From Microstegium vimineum (taxonomy: Eukaryota; Streptophyta; Magnoliopsida; Poales; Poaceae): a stretch of DNA of 64,000 nt. The DNA lies in assembly GCA_022036555.1 (NCBI GenBank), contig CM039126.1, positions 2,320,676 to 2,384,675 of the forward strand, read 5' to 3'. How positions within the stretch are numbered: position 1 is the first letter of the stretch; the number at the start of each line of letters is the position of its first letter. This document shows, piece after piece, positions 10,792 through 22,169 of this stretch. The notes below the pieces were generated by a model, which had not been told where the DNA came from, did not search any database, and was given only the letters and a program-made list of their open reading frames with translations. Made by a program: the position numbers and the translations under genes.

Positions 10792-11919
10792 ATATGTACG
10801 TACCCACGGCGGCGGCGTCACTACTCTGGTGGCCTTGCTTTCGTGTGTAGCAAATGGGCTGGATCGATGTGGATACGCTGATCAGTTCGCCTACACTACA
10901 GCCTACCTACCTCTTTATATATTTATATATACGACTATAGGAGTACCACAGTTGGCTGTGTATGTTCTGCATATTAATCCTTTTTTTATATCTGGAGTAC
11001 ACCGCCTGTAATTTCATGTCGAAGCATTGAGTCTCTCGAGCGGTTTAATTTGCACAGATCGAGTACAAAGAGACTTAGAAGCAGTGTAACTGCTGTGTGT
11101 AAGCCACCTCCCGAAATACTACATATGGTAATACTAGTATATTACAATTTAAAACAACATTTAACAAAAAAAAAATAGCTCACAACAACTTATATAAAGT
11201 TATTGATGGAGCTGTCAAAATATGCCCTAGCTAATAATAGTAGCACGGCCAATGCATCTAACTCAGGGAACGAACGAAGGCGGCCCGCATCATCTAACTC
11301 AGGAATGAAGGCAAAGGAATGTTTCAGAGATAAATTGAATGGTGTACATGATTACATCAATAAATTGAATAATAGCACAAGCTTTATTCGATGTGTAAGC
11401 AGATGGTTTGAATTGAACTTTCCGATTGTTTAAGATGATTACAACAATAAATTGAATAATAGCACAAGCTTTATTCGAAGCGCAGCAGATGGTTTGAACT
11501 TTCCGATTGTTTAAGATGATTACATCAATAAATTGAATAATAGCGCAAGCTTTATTCGAAGTGTAAGCAGATGGTTTGAACTTTCCAATTGTTTAAGACA
11601 AAAGGAAAAATAAATAAAACACGGTCTGATTTGTGGACATTGTTAAATGATGATGAGAAAGGAAGCAAAAGTGACTGTCGTCCGTAGCGTGCACTGACGC
11701 ATGCTTGATACCTTCCCTGTTTGCAAGGTTAAGCTGCCGGATCGATCATGACATGCATGCAGAGATAGATTGTTGCATGCCAATCTATTAATCGATCATA
11801 TAAGTACACGTGCAAGCACGTGGAGTAATTTGCTAGACGCCACATAGCTAGCTGCTAGTCTATATTCGAGATTGGACGACCCAGCTGCTATACAGTATAC
11901 ACACTCCGCCCGGCCAGGC
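10792..11919. promoter_or_regulatory. Shared intergenic promoter region of two divergent LEA-2 genes
   Basis: About 1.1 kb separates the two start codons. TATA-like sequences point outward on each side: tatataaat on the minus strand at about 10,915-10,930 and catataagta on the plus strand at about 11,798-11,807. A G-box-like cacgtg core lies at about 11,807-11,812 next to the second TATA, compatible with stress-responsive control (inference). The centre carries a three-copy tandem repeat. Confidence 0.4.
11349..11600. repeat. Three-copy tandem repeat, unit about 81-87 bp
   Basis: The phrase aataaattgaataatagc starts at 11,359, 11,446 and 11,527. Each time it is followed by caagctttattcga, agcagatggtttgaa and ctttcc(g/a)attgtttaaga. 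Unit lengths are 87 and 81 bases because of small indels. The copies are highly similar, so the array is young. Confidence 0.85.
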
Positions 11920-12492
11920 ATGGCGATGGCACCTCCGTCGACATCAGGCGGCGGCGGCCTGGAAGCCAAACACTACATCCTGGCGGCCCTGGCGGCGACC
12001 CTCGTCGCGGCGACGGTGGTCACCGTCGTCTCCGTCGTGCTGAGCCCGGCGCGCCTCAGCTTCTCCGTCACCGACGCGCGGAACGACTTCACGAGCGACC
12101 CGTCGCGGCTGTTCCTCACCGTCGCCGCCCACAACCCGAGCCGGCGCGCGGCGGTGCGGTACCAGAGCATCTTCGTCGACGTGAGCAACAGCAGCGGGCC
12201 GCAGTGGGTGAACTGGATGAGGGCCAACGTGTCGGCGGACCTGCCGCTGTACCAACCGAGGCGCAACGAGACCATGGTGAACGCAACGGTGTCCATGGTG
12301 GGCCTCGCCGCCGAGCAGTTCACGAGGCACAGGACCAGCCGCAGCTTCAGCGTCATGGTCACCGCCGTCGCGCGGTTCAAGGTCGGCGTCGCGTGGACCA
12401 GGCTCTACGACGTCAAGGTCTACTGCGGGAACGTCGACTTCTTCGGCAACGCGACGAGCACAAGAGCCGCCGACTGCCAGGCTGCCGCGTAA
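11920..12492 (+). CDS. LEA-2 / NHL-like membrane protein, second copy
   Basis: Single-exon gene of about 190 residues. The start is the ATG at 11,920 (MAMAPPSTSG); the longer frame upstream begins at a non-ATG codon. After a Gly-rich N-terminus there is one transmembrane helix at about residues 18-41 (HYILAALAATLVAATVVTVV), then LSPARLSFSV, the NHL/LEA-2 signature region. Sequons (NSSG, NVSA, NETM, NATV) indicate an exposed glycosylated domain. It ends YDVKVYCGNVDFFG..., with Cys residues near the end as in the neighbour's YYCP...VVC. It is distantly related to the minus-strand gene at 10,105-10,791, so the pair probably arose by an old inverted duplication. Coding GC is very high, typical of intronless grass genes. 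Function beyond a stress/defence-type membrane protein is not inferable. Confidence 0.82.
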   Translation: MAMAPPSTSGGGGLEAKHYILAALAATLVAATVVTVVSVVLSPARLSFSVTDARNDFTSDPSRLFLTVAAHNPSRRAAVRYQSIFVDVSNSSGPQWVNWMRANVSADLPLYQPRRNETMVNATVSMVGLAAEQFTRHRTSRSFSVMVTAVARFKVGVAWTRLYDVKVYCGNVDFFGNATSTRAADCQAAA

Positions 12493-13559
12493 CACTTCTT
12501 TGTGGAAAATTCTTCTATGTTAGCCGGTTGACAGTACCACATGTATTTTGCGGGCTTTGTTCGTCGCTTGAGCTTATCAGTTAGATTCAGCCTTACTTTT
12601 CGACCATAGAATAGTGTTTCATTCTCATAAGAAATCAGCCGCAGTCACAATAAATCCTGCGCCATATAGCTTCTCTCTTCCACAAACATATAGGCTTCCC
12701 AATCGTCACATCCTTTATCAAATCAACCTGAATTCCTTTAGTTTTTCATAAAGCCTGATTTTTCAGCACGTTACAGGCACGACAAGTCCCTCAAAGTTTG
12801 GACGTCAACTACTACACACAGAAAGCATAGTGATATCCTTCTTCTTTTTTTTTTTGGAAAACTCCCAAACAATACGAGTACCATGCGTGTGTCAAGTCGA
12901 TCAAAGACCTCAACTCAGCTAGATTAACTAGCTAGTGATGTATCTAATGATGTTCACACTAGCTAGATAGCAGATTATTAAAAGACATTTCACATAGGCT
13001 AGAGTCATTTTTTAATAATCTTTGACCAATAATTTGGTTAACCCCATTGCAATAGAGATAAACTTGGTACTATATATTAGATTTCTAATAAAAAATACTA
13101 TCCATTAATCATAAATAATATAATATAAAATAAATAAATGATCAAAATGTATTTTAGGAACCATGCTATTATATATATATATATATGTACCACACCCCCC
13201 TGATGTTGGAGCCTAGGTAGTTTTAAAAAATATCCTCCAAAAAAGGGGAAGTAAATTAATTTCTAAAGTTGTCTTAAGTAAAATTTGTTTAAGTTTTGGC
13301 CAAGTTTTATAGCAAACGACATTAATTTATGATAGTAAATTAGTATCATTAGATACATCGTATATTCATATATAATGTAATGTGTCATTTAATGTCGTAA
13401 ATATTCATATTTTTCTATAAATCAATCAAATATAAAATTTTGACTTAATAAGACAACTATTAATTAGAATTGATGTATTCAGGTACAACATCTATAGACA
13501 CTTTTTTTTTTAATCGAACATCTATATACATCTATAGACACTTGGCACTATAGATGCAC
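12493..13559. other. AT-rich intergenic region
   Basis: The 3' flank of the LEA-2 gene is followed by AT-rich sequence with poly-T and (TA)n runs (about 13,170-13,188). No coding frame, RNA gene or clear transposon terminus is seen. Confidence 0.45.
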
Positions 13560-14700
13560 ACTTTGCCACTTTGCATTTTCCTCCAGCAAATGTCTGTGCA
13601 CCGACCCAAAGGAATGCTCAACGTCTCTGATCAATACAATCAATCTCCCAAGGCGATAGGCACACTGCAATAGAGATGTAGACATGGATCGCTGAGATTG
13701 TAGCCAAGACCAAAGTAGCATGACCAGCTAAATTTAGGAGATTCCCCTTCCATGTTGGGATTCAATTTGATACCGCATCGATGATAGGTTGTTCATCGGA
13801 ACGATGAAGCCTTCTTATGAGCAGAGGAATGCCAAGATAGCGACAAGGGAAGGCCTCCACAGCACAACCAAAGCTGGCAATAGTAAGCTAGGTTTCCTTC
13901 GCGGAGCAATTGATTGGGGTGGCCTTAGATTTCTCTTTGTTTGTCCTTGGTCCAAAGACATGCTCGAAAGTTTCCATAGATAAAAGGAGTAACAGTTCCT
14001 GTTGATGAGGATGACCATATCATCGGCATAGAAGGTGGCTCTGAAAATTATGGCATTGTTTCCCAGTGGTAAGAACAGTTGTTCCTGTTCGGCTCGGGGG
14101 ATGAGTGCGTTAAGCACCTCCATTGACAGGACAAACAACATCGGTGACAGATGGTCCCCTTGTCTCAAGCCCCTTGCATGACAGATTCTTTTCCCCCGTC
14201 TTCCATTCAACAGAGTTTTGGTGCTTGCAGTTGAAAGAATCAGCGCCATCCAGTCCCTCCATCTCATGCTGAACCCTGCGTGCTGCATCACTTCAAGCAG
14301 GAAGGGCCACGACACCGAGTCTAATGCTTTGGTAATGTCAATTTTCATGAGTATCGCTAGAGCACCCAGTTTGTTTAACAGTTTGCTAGAAAGTTGCATT
14401 GTTCTGAAATTATCTTGTATGCTTCTCCCTCGGATGAACGATGTTTGATTCGGTTTAACTAGATCCCCCAAGAATACACCCGGTCTCGATGCCAAGCATT
14501 TGGTGATCATTTTTTCAGTACTGTGCATTAGACTAATTGGTCTATAGTCATTGATCGAGTCAACGTCGGACTTCTTCCCAACATCTCCATCAGAGCCTTG
14601 TTGATCAGGTGGAAATTCCAGTCGTCCAGGGACCAGAAGGCATTGAAAGCGGCGACAATGTTGGATTTGATAATTAGCCCCTCACGAATTTAGAAGGCTA
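13560..14700 (-). mobile_element. Degraded L1-type LINE fragment (reverse transcriptase to C-terminal region)
   Basis: Reading the minus strand from about 14,700 leftwards gives a broken but ordered non-LTR reverse transcriptase: DDWNFHLINKALMEM, then SINDYRPISL, a QTSFIRGRSIQDNF block, KIDITKALDSVSWPFLL, GLRQGDHLSPMLFVLSMEVL and the catalytic FYADDMVIL. After a frame change near 13,880 follow FPCRYLGIPLLIRRL, IPTWKGNLLNLAGHATLVLA and AFLWVGAQTFAGGKCKVA. These motifs in this order are those of plant L1-clade LINEs. There are at least two frame changes and internal stops, and the endonuclease and 5' half are missing, so it is a dead 5'-truncated copy. The first Asp of the palm block survives and YADD is intact. 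Confidence 0.85.
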
Positions 14701-15386
14701 TACATGGAACACGAGGGTATCCCAATGGGCCGAGTTAATGGTTGGTCGGAACTCGAAATAATCGAATAAAGGACGATCCAGATTTTGCCTCCATCATGAA
14801 CCAGTTAATAGGATTTTTTTTTTCTTTATAGAAAAGGGTAAGCATGAGAGCAAGCACGTACTCTCTTTATCTTTGTCTTTTATAATCTAATATATATAAA
14901 TCATAAAAGCACTACTGAACTGCTAATCACGGCTTTTAAGGGCATAATATACCCTAGCCGGCAGGAAACAACGCCACTCACTTTAATGTAACGAATGAAT
15001 GATCCTTGCAAAAGCCAAGCATTCGTGTTCATCAGGACACCCCATCTCAAAAGTAGCGTGTTCCTAATATATATATACAAGTTGAGCACGTCTTGATACG
15101 TTGCTGTTCACATTCAAACTAAAATAGATTTGGGTTATCCTGACAAAAATCAGCTTAGCTAGCTTCGTGTCTGCGAGAACTGGGCCCGTGTCAGTTCGAA
15201 TTGGTCCTGGATCCATTTACTACAAGAAACTGGACTCCGGCCCTCTTATACGTCATGGCGGTCTTTAATCTCACCAGAGCCCAGTTTTCTCTTGGCCCAA
15301 AGCCCCGGCAAATGTGGCCTGTAAAAGGAAACCCATCTCAATTTTTCGCCTCGCCCCTCCAACACATCACGCTCACGGCCAGCGCC
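14701..15386. other. Spacer between LINE fragment and PPR gene
   Basis: No additional gene is seen. The PPR promoter and 5' UTR should lie in the right half; no TATA is obvious, which is usual for PPR genes. Confidence 0.4.
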
Positions 15387-17018
15387 ATGCTCAGGGCGGC
15401 CAGCACGCGACGGTGGCGGTGGATGATCCCCGGCGCCCGCGCCTTCTCCACGGCTCCGTCGACGCGGACCACCGTGCCGATCGCGCACCTAGTCCCGCTC
15501 CCGGAATCGCTGCCGGAGTCCGGCTACACCGTCACGCCGCCGGTGCAGCCCTGGCCGCGCCGCCTCACGGCGCGGTCGCTCTCCCGGCTCCTCCTCCGCG
15601 CGTCCACGCCCGAGGACGCGGTCCTCGCCCTCCGCCACGCGCTCTTCCACGCCGCGCCTCCGCTGCCGCCCTCGCTCCCCGTCTTCGCCGCGGCGCTCTC
15701 CCGCCTCTCCGCGCCGACGACGCCGGCGCCGCGGTCCGACACCTGCCCCCGATCCTCTCCCTGCTCCGCGCGTCCCGCCTCCCGGTCTTCTCCGACCGCC
15801 CGTTCCTGCCGCTCCTACGCGCGCTCCGCCCGCTCCCGTCCCTCCGCCTCTTCCTCTCCCTCCCGTCCTTCAACTCCCGCCCCTCCACCCGCTCCTTCAA
15901 CGCGCTCCTCCACTCTCTCGTCTCCGCGCGCCGCCTCCGCCTCGCTGCCGCGCTCTTCCGCGCCGCGCCAACCAAGCTCTACATCACGCCTAACCTCGTC
16001 TCCTGTAACATCCTGCTCAAGGGACTCATTGGCGTCGGTGACCTCGACGCTGCGCTCAAGGTGCTCGACGAAATGACTGGCTGGGGGATCGTTCCGGATG
16101 TCGTCACGTACACCACGGTTCTCACTGCCTACTGTGCCAAAAGGGGATCTCGACGGTGCACAACAGCTCTTTGATGATATTGTTGCCAGTGGGCGTAGGC
16201 CGGATGCTACTATGTACACCGTGCTCATAGATGGGTACTGCCACCGTGGGAAGTTGCAAGATGCAGCAAGGATCATGGATGAGATGGAAGCCGCTGGGGT
16301 GCAGCCAAACAAGGTTACATACTCTGTGGTGATCGAAGCATGCTGCAAGGAGGGAAAATCCATAGAGGCCCTTGATTTGACAAGGGAGATGCTAGGGGCA
16401 AGATATGTACCAGACACACCACTGTGTGCTAAGGTGGTTGATGTGCTATGCCAGGATGGAAAGGCAGGAGAGGCGAATGAGATATGGAGACAGATGGTGA
16501 AGAAGAACGTCCCGCCAGATAACACTGTCGTGAGCACATTGATCTACTGGTTATGCAAGAATGGAATGGTTCAGGAGGTGAGGAGGCTGTTCGATGAGCT
16601 CGAGACGGGGTTCATGCCAAGCTTGCTGACATATAACTCGCTTATTGTAGGATTATGTGAGAATGGAGAGTTACAGGATGCTGGTAGGGTATGGGATGAC
16701 ATGGTCGAACGGCGGTATGAACCAAATGCAATGACTTATGATGCCTTGATCAAGGGTTTCTGCAAAATAGGCAAGTCAAATGAAGGTTATGCGCTATTTA
16801 AGGAGATGATGGCCAAAGGGTACACTCCAAGCAAGTCTCTTTATGAAGCATTGGTTGATAGCCTTTCTGAGCCAAGTCACCACGATACTGTTTGCACTAT
16901 CGTGGAATCTGCAACTTTAAGTAGTCCGAATTTCTTGGATGGTCAATCGTGGGAAATATTTATCAGAAAAGTGGTAGATACAAAAGAACTTGGAAAAAGC
17001 ATCTTGATTTGGTGCTAA
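15387..17018 (+). CDS. P-class pentatricopeptide repeat protein, At5g16420-like, two compensating frameshifts
   Basis: Start ATG at 15,387 (MLRAAST), stop at 17,016-17,018, no intron. The N-terminus is Arg/Ser/Ala-rich, suggesting organelle import. The phrase YTVTPPVQPWPRRL matches the conserved N-terminal region I know from Arabidopsis At5g16420 (predicted mitochondrial PPR). Tandem 35-residue PPR motifs follow, for example VTYTTVLTAYCAKG, TMYTVLIDGYCHRG, VTYSVVIEACCKEG, LTYNSLIVGLCENG and MTYDALIKGFCKIG. Such proteins bind specific organellar RNAs. The frame drops one base near 15,711-15,716 (after ALSRLSAP) and gains one near 16,138-16,145 (an AAAAGGGG run). Restoring continuity at both points would give about 543 residues, as expected for the family. 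Net frame is preserved, so the middle 140 residues would be scrambled if the indels are real. Sequencing error in homopolymers is a serious alternative. Confidence 0.85.
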
Positions 17019-17511
17019 ATATGTAGCCACAAAGAATCAGATTATAGCTGGAAGCTTGGAACTTCTAATTTTGTTCTGAGACTTTTTCTTATGAGACTAA
17101 CATCATTGGGCTTCTTCAGAAAATTAATCAGGTTAGTTGTGTTTCCATGACCATGAGATCAGACAAGTTCTGTAGCGTGCGCGCGCGCACACACACACTC
17201 CCCGAAAAAATGGATTTGTTATTGTCAATGATGCATCTTTCTTTGTTTATCTTTTATGTATAAATTATGTCTATAATATGTTTCGTTCTACCATGGAATG
17301 ACTTTTCCAAGCTGGAATAGTAGTTGCTTTGGCCATAACTACACCCATTTTACTTGAATATTATTATGAATCTTCATAACTCTTAGGAATACATAAAAAT
17401 AACACCATTTTCTCATCTCTAAATTGTCTGAAAATAAATTTGATTATTTACATTGTTCTTCACACACTTCATTTGTCAAGTTCTCTTCTTCCCAGGTCGC
17501 ACCATGGGTTC
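17019..17511. other. Convergent spacer between PPR and OPT genes
   Basis: This holds both 3' UTRs. A GC/CA microsatellite (gcgcgcgcgcacacacacac-like) lies at about 17,179-17,199. Confidence 0.45.
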
Positions 17512-20500
17512 TCATGTATACACTGGGCAGCCCTCGACGACAATACCTTTGGCAGTTGGACAAGAGGCAAGAGGACATCCATCTAAATCATTGCCCCACC
17601 AGTTTAAACTAATGTTCTCCAAGCCTACGCATAAGTAAATCAGGACAGCCATGAATGCCAAACCAGCATCTAGTGCACCGGAAAGCAGATAATTGTGTCG
17701 CTCCCACCAGTCACGCCGATATCTGTAAACCACATAACCTGACAAAAACCCAACAAGTATCCATGTGGTGTAGTTGACTGCAGTAGCAGGTGGCATATTG
17801 CCGGTGGCACCAATCAACACGGGCATATTGATGAGTAAGATCCAGCTCTGGCCTGGGAATGCCTTGTGTGCAAGCCATACTAGGAAGGGGGCAATAGCTC
17901 CACCCAAGAAGAACCAGTTCACCGCCGAGTAAGTGCCTAGGTCGCCAAATATTCTGCGTGGGCTAATAAGACCCCAGATAACTGAGGCGTCATAGAACAC
18001 ATGATCACCGGGGCAGGTCCAAGGGCTGTCTGATTGGAGGAGCTCGGTGTTGCAGATGTTTGAGATTGTGTCCATCAACCACCATGCTGTTCCGAGGTAT
18101 ACAAATGCTGCAATCAGAGTTCCCACCACCTATCATATTACAAGATGTTATTTAGTGACACGACGAAACAGAGCCATATCTGTATTTGTGCTGAAGAGAT
18201 GCTAGTATAGCTTACCTGAGCCATAAACATAGTCCTTGGGGGAATCTTCATGTAGTGGCCCAGCTTAAAATCTTGAAGAAAGGTCAGAGCTTGACTCATG
18301 CTGATGTAACCATACACCTTGAAGCACATATTTGCAACTGGCCGTCCAGGGTATAAGTACCCCATGATGTACTCTGTGATGATGTTCAAGCCTGGAGTCT
18401 GCATACAGCAAAAGAAGCTGAAGTGTCTGAACTTGCGCTCTTCAGCTAATGTGGAAAGGTTGTTAAAAACCGGTACCTGGTTCGTTGTCGCCGTGATTAT
18501 TCCAATTGGGAGGGTGAAGGTAAACGCAATGGCACATGCAAGCAAAACGCCCCACCAAGGCAGCTGGAGTTGCTCAATATAGTATTCACAGGCAAATATG
18601 GTGACGGCAATGTTAGCAATGAGGATGCAGATGAACCACCACTCTGGGACCTGCTTATATTTCCTCATAAGCTTTGTATGTATGTCCACCTTTTTTTCTT
18701 GAAAAGCTGATTTACTTAACTGCCAAATTTCACTGCACACAAGCACATCATGATTCTTAACCTCATTGTTTTGTTTACCTTAGCAGAATGAGGAACTCCA
18801 GAAGAAATTGCTCACCTTCCATGGAAGAGGAAAACATGAACAATTGTCGCAGTAAGGGACGCAAAACCGACACCATAGGTGACGGCAAAGAAAGTGCTGA
18901 GGTACAGCGGACCGCTCTTCTCGTACGCCTTGGTATCAAACTGGAAGTGGGAATCCACGATGCTCGAGATGTTGTACGTCTGCCCGGTCAAGGTGAAGAG
19001 GCCATCGGAAAAGATGGGGAAGTTTTGCGCCTTGTAGAAGTTGAACCAGTAAGCGATGGGCGTGATCACATACATGATGATGAAGAACCCAGCAGCGACA
19101 TTCGCGGTGGCAAACCAGGGGCTGGCAAGGGGGCTCCCAAGGTAGGAGGAGATGCTGGACCAGTCGAGACCGATCGCTCCAATGCCAAGTCCGCTGAGGC
19201 CTGACCCGAGCTGCTGGGCGAGCACGGAGTGTGGGAAGACCCAGCAGATCCAGGACAGGGAAGTGAGCATCTGGAACAGGTAGCCCGGGAAGATGTAGTA
19301 GGCGAAGCTGCAGATGAATGCCACCAGGAAGAACTGGTTGCGCGTCAGGCCTCCTTTCACCCGCCGTTCTCTCTCGTGGAGCGCCCTGGTGAGCAGTTAC
19401 AAATTGCAGTGTATGTGTAAGTCGTTGTCGTTGCAAAGATATTAGTGGCAAAACCTGTGCATTTGTCTGAATAAACTCTTAAACTTGTATAGTCTCGCCG
19501 TGCCTGTTACCTCGCTGTCAAGACTGAATGATAAATAAAATTTTCTTTGCATGTGATGTGAGTCGTTTTTCCAGAACCAGTACAATTCGAACGAGCTGAC
19601 CGTAACGATAAAATAAGAATACTGGTATGGTAACAGGATGCAAAGCCAGTTGTTGGAATCTTCGTGTATCCAGCCTGGTCAGCTGGAGGAACATTTGGAC
19701 TTTGGAAAGAACCCAGCATGGCGATTCCGTTCCTTGTATGTACTATTCTCGGTCGATCGCGTGCTTCATCGTCGCAACCTTACAATTTCTCGATCGATCG
19801 CGTGCTTTATTCAACCTTACAATTTAGAAGTTACTTCCTACCTGGAAGAATATGAACCCTAATATGCGTAATTGTCTTCTTTTTCTCTCTATATATGTCT
19901 ATAATTTCAAAATGGCAACAGTGTATCAGCCATATTGCAGTCCCTTTCATGCTTGGATGTAAGCAACTCCAAACCGACGTGGCATGACCCACGCCAAATG
20001 CATGCATTATATACGTGCCAATCAAACACATGAGAACGCCAAACAGACGGGGCTATTCTTTTGAACTACAAGACAATTCCGACTGATGTTACCTGATTTA
20101 ATTGTGTTTTATGAGAGAGAATAAGCTGAAGTATGACTGATAAGCTGTCGGAAGGCTTGCACTAATATAGAATCACTACACAGTCAACTTTCTGATACTT
20201 GTCCGATTAATGATAACTAAGCTTTTATTTATTTTTTTTTGCCAAACTAATCAATGATAGCTTGTCCATTACTCCACTTTTTCTAAAATCGTAAAATCAT
20301 ACTCCCTCTGTCCCGAATTATTATAAGACGTTCCAAGAATCTTGGAGAGTCAAAGCATCTTAAGTTTGACCAATAATTATAGAAAAAACTATAAAGATTT
20401 ATGATATTAAATAGACATGTTATGAAAATATAATTGATAACGAATTTAATAATACTTAGTTGACATCATAAATATTATTATATTAACATATAACTTTGAT

Positions 20501-21579
20501 CAAAGTTGAGATAGTTTGACTCTCCAAAATTCTTGAAACGTCTTATAATTTGAGACGGAGGGAGTAGTAGTTTTTTTAAAAAATATAGATTTTTATCATG
20601 CACATGAATATACTCTGTCTTGGGAACTGTTGGTCGGAGAATGGAGGCCAAAGACTCAGGCAGGCAGGGTGGATTGTGGAGTTGAGTACCTGAAGAGGGA
20701 GACCTGGACGAGGTTGGAGGGCCACCACATCGCCGCCGGCTCCACCAGATACCGCCGGAATATTCCCGCCCAACCGAACCCCAGCACCTGCGTGCACAGA
20801 GACGACAGTGAAGCTGAAGCCTCGCACGGCACGCAACAAGAAGCTAGCAACAAACGCCAAACGCTTTTGTGCGTGGCCATGGCGTACGCCGTACCGTACC
20901 GTACCTGGGTGGTGAGGACGACGAGGAGGGAGACGAAGAAGGTGATGTTCTTGCCATAAAAGACACGCACAGCAGTGATGACATGGATAGCATAGACAGT
21001 GCCGGCGCCAGAGTTAGCGAAGATGGTGATGAGCACGTGCTCCTTCACGTTGAAGGGTCCCGGGTTAAGGGAGAACTCCCAGCGCGTGCCACGGAGGAAG
21101 GACCTCGTCGGCAGAGCGGCGGCCATGAGACGCCCTAGCGGCACCACCGCGATCTGCGCCGAGATGGCCGTGATGGTCAGCGGCTCCTTCCGGTACCAGA
21201 AGAACTGGTTCAGGAACGATAGCAGCGCGCACGACGCCGTGCCTAGCACCCACATCCGGAACGTTAGTACCGGCGTCGATGGGTCGTCGCCCACTGGCAC
21301 CGTCAGCGCCACCTCCTCGATCGGCGAGTTCTCTGCCTCGGAGTAGTCGTCCTCGTCGCCCGGCGAGCTGCGCGACGTCGACGTCGCTTCCACCACTGCA
21401 CCATCAAGACCATATATCATTAGCGAACAGCTATGGTACGTGCGTGAGACGACGACGGGGATGGTTAGATGCTTACGGAGCGGGGCGGTGATCTGGTCGT
21501 CGTCGTCGTCGTCGTCGCCGGCGCCGGCGCCATGGCGGTGCTCCTCTTCCTCTTCCTGGCGAGAAGGAGAGGATGCCAT
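17512..21579 (-). CDS. Oligopeptide transporter (OPT family, plant OPT4-like)
   Basis: Seven coding exons can be joined in frame on the minus strand: 21,579-21,477, 21,395-20,905, 20,787-20,690, 19,385-18,816, 18,732-18,477, 18,398-18,216 and 18,129-17,512. All introns are GT-AG and the spliced frame stays open for about 772 residues, the usual plant OPT length. The N-terminus is acidic and cytosolic. The OPT hallmark NPGPFN is at about residue 145 and KIPPR at about residue 557. Other conserved stretches include MWWPSNLVQVSLFRALHE, QQLGSGLSGLGIGAIGLDW, TTNQTPGLNIITEY and the C-terminal NWWGNDLDGCPLASCPTAKG. Plant OPTs are proton-coupled plasma-membrane carriers of tetra/pentapeptides, glutathione or metal chelates; the substrate cannot be read from sequence. 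The gene is convergent with the PPR gene. The long intron 3 (19,386-20,689) hosts a Stowaway MITE. A TATA-like tatataaata occurs on the minus strand near 21,788-21,799. The model looks intact. Confidence 0.93.
20302..20564. mobile_element. Stowaway-type MITE in OPT intron 3
   Basis: It begins CTCCCTCTGTCCCGAATTAT and ends with the inverse (ataatttgagacggagggag), flanked by TA on each side (20,300-20,301 and 20,565-20,566). It is 263 bp with an AT-rich centre. It shares long internal phrases (gagagtcaaa, cttaagtttgaccaa, actttgact...) with the MITE at 25,190-25,448, so both belong to one family. Confidence 0.85.
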
Positions 21580-22169
21580 GATAGCTGCTGGTGGGGGGTG
21601 GGGGATGTGGCATGTGTGCCTACCTGTCCTGGCCTTTTGGGGTCACACACACTACTCCTGCTGTTCCCGTATAGCTGTCCTGTTTGTTTTTGTTCTGTAT
21701 TTTTGTGGGACAGGGATGTTTGTGGAAATATCTGCGTGGCAACTAAACTAACTTATTTGCGTGTTAGTGTGTCTTTAGACTTTTCTATATATTTATATAT
21801 AAAAAATTATGTTGTATTTTATACCTCTATATACAACATATCTCTATATAATATCTATGTCATATTAAAAACAGAATCGTTTCCATCTGTAGTCTCTTCC
21901 ACTCAATGTCCCATATAGCCACTCAAGACGACTCTGAACTGTTTCGATTTCATGTTCATCTAATGGTCTAGATTATTAAGATGGCTCGTGTGGAGTTCAT
22001 CTTTACTTCAATTCTTCAATGGGATATCATTTGGATCAGGGTACAAAGTTGGACGAATGTGTTTATTGGTCGTTGCTAAGAGCCATCTATTTAGGATCTA
22101 GGCGCATAATAAAAACTATGTAAAAAATAAACCGATTTATGATTCAAAAGGGATTTAGAATTAAGAATC
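21580..22169. other. OPT upstream region
   Basis: Promoter and 5' UTR of the minus-strand OPT gene are expected here. AT-rich sequence with a TATA-like box near 21,788-21,799 (minus strand). No other feature. Confidence 0.4.

Noticed and set aside
11944..12495. Antisense 183-residue frame opposite the second LEA-2 gene
   Set aside because: Shadow frame in high-GC coding sequence; the sense strand has the transmembrane segment and LEA-2 signature.
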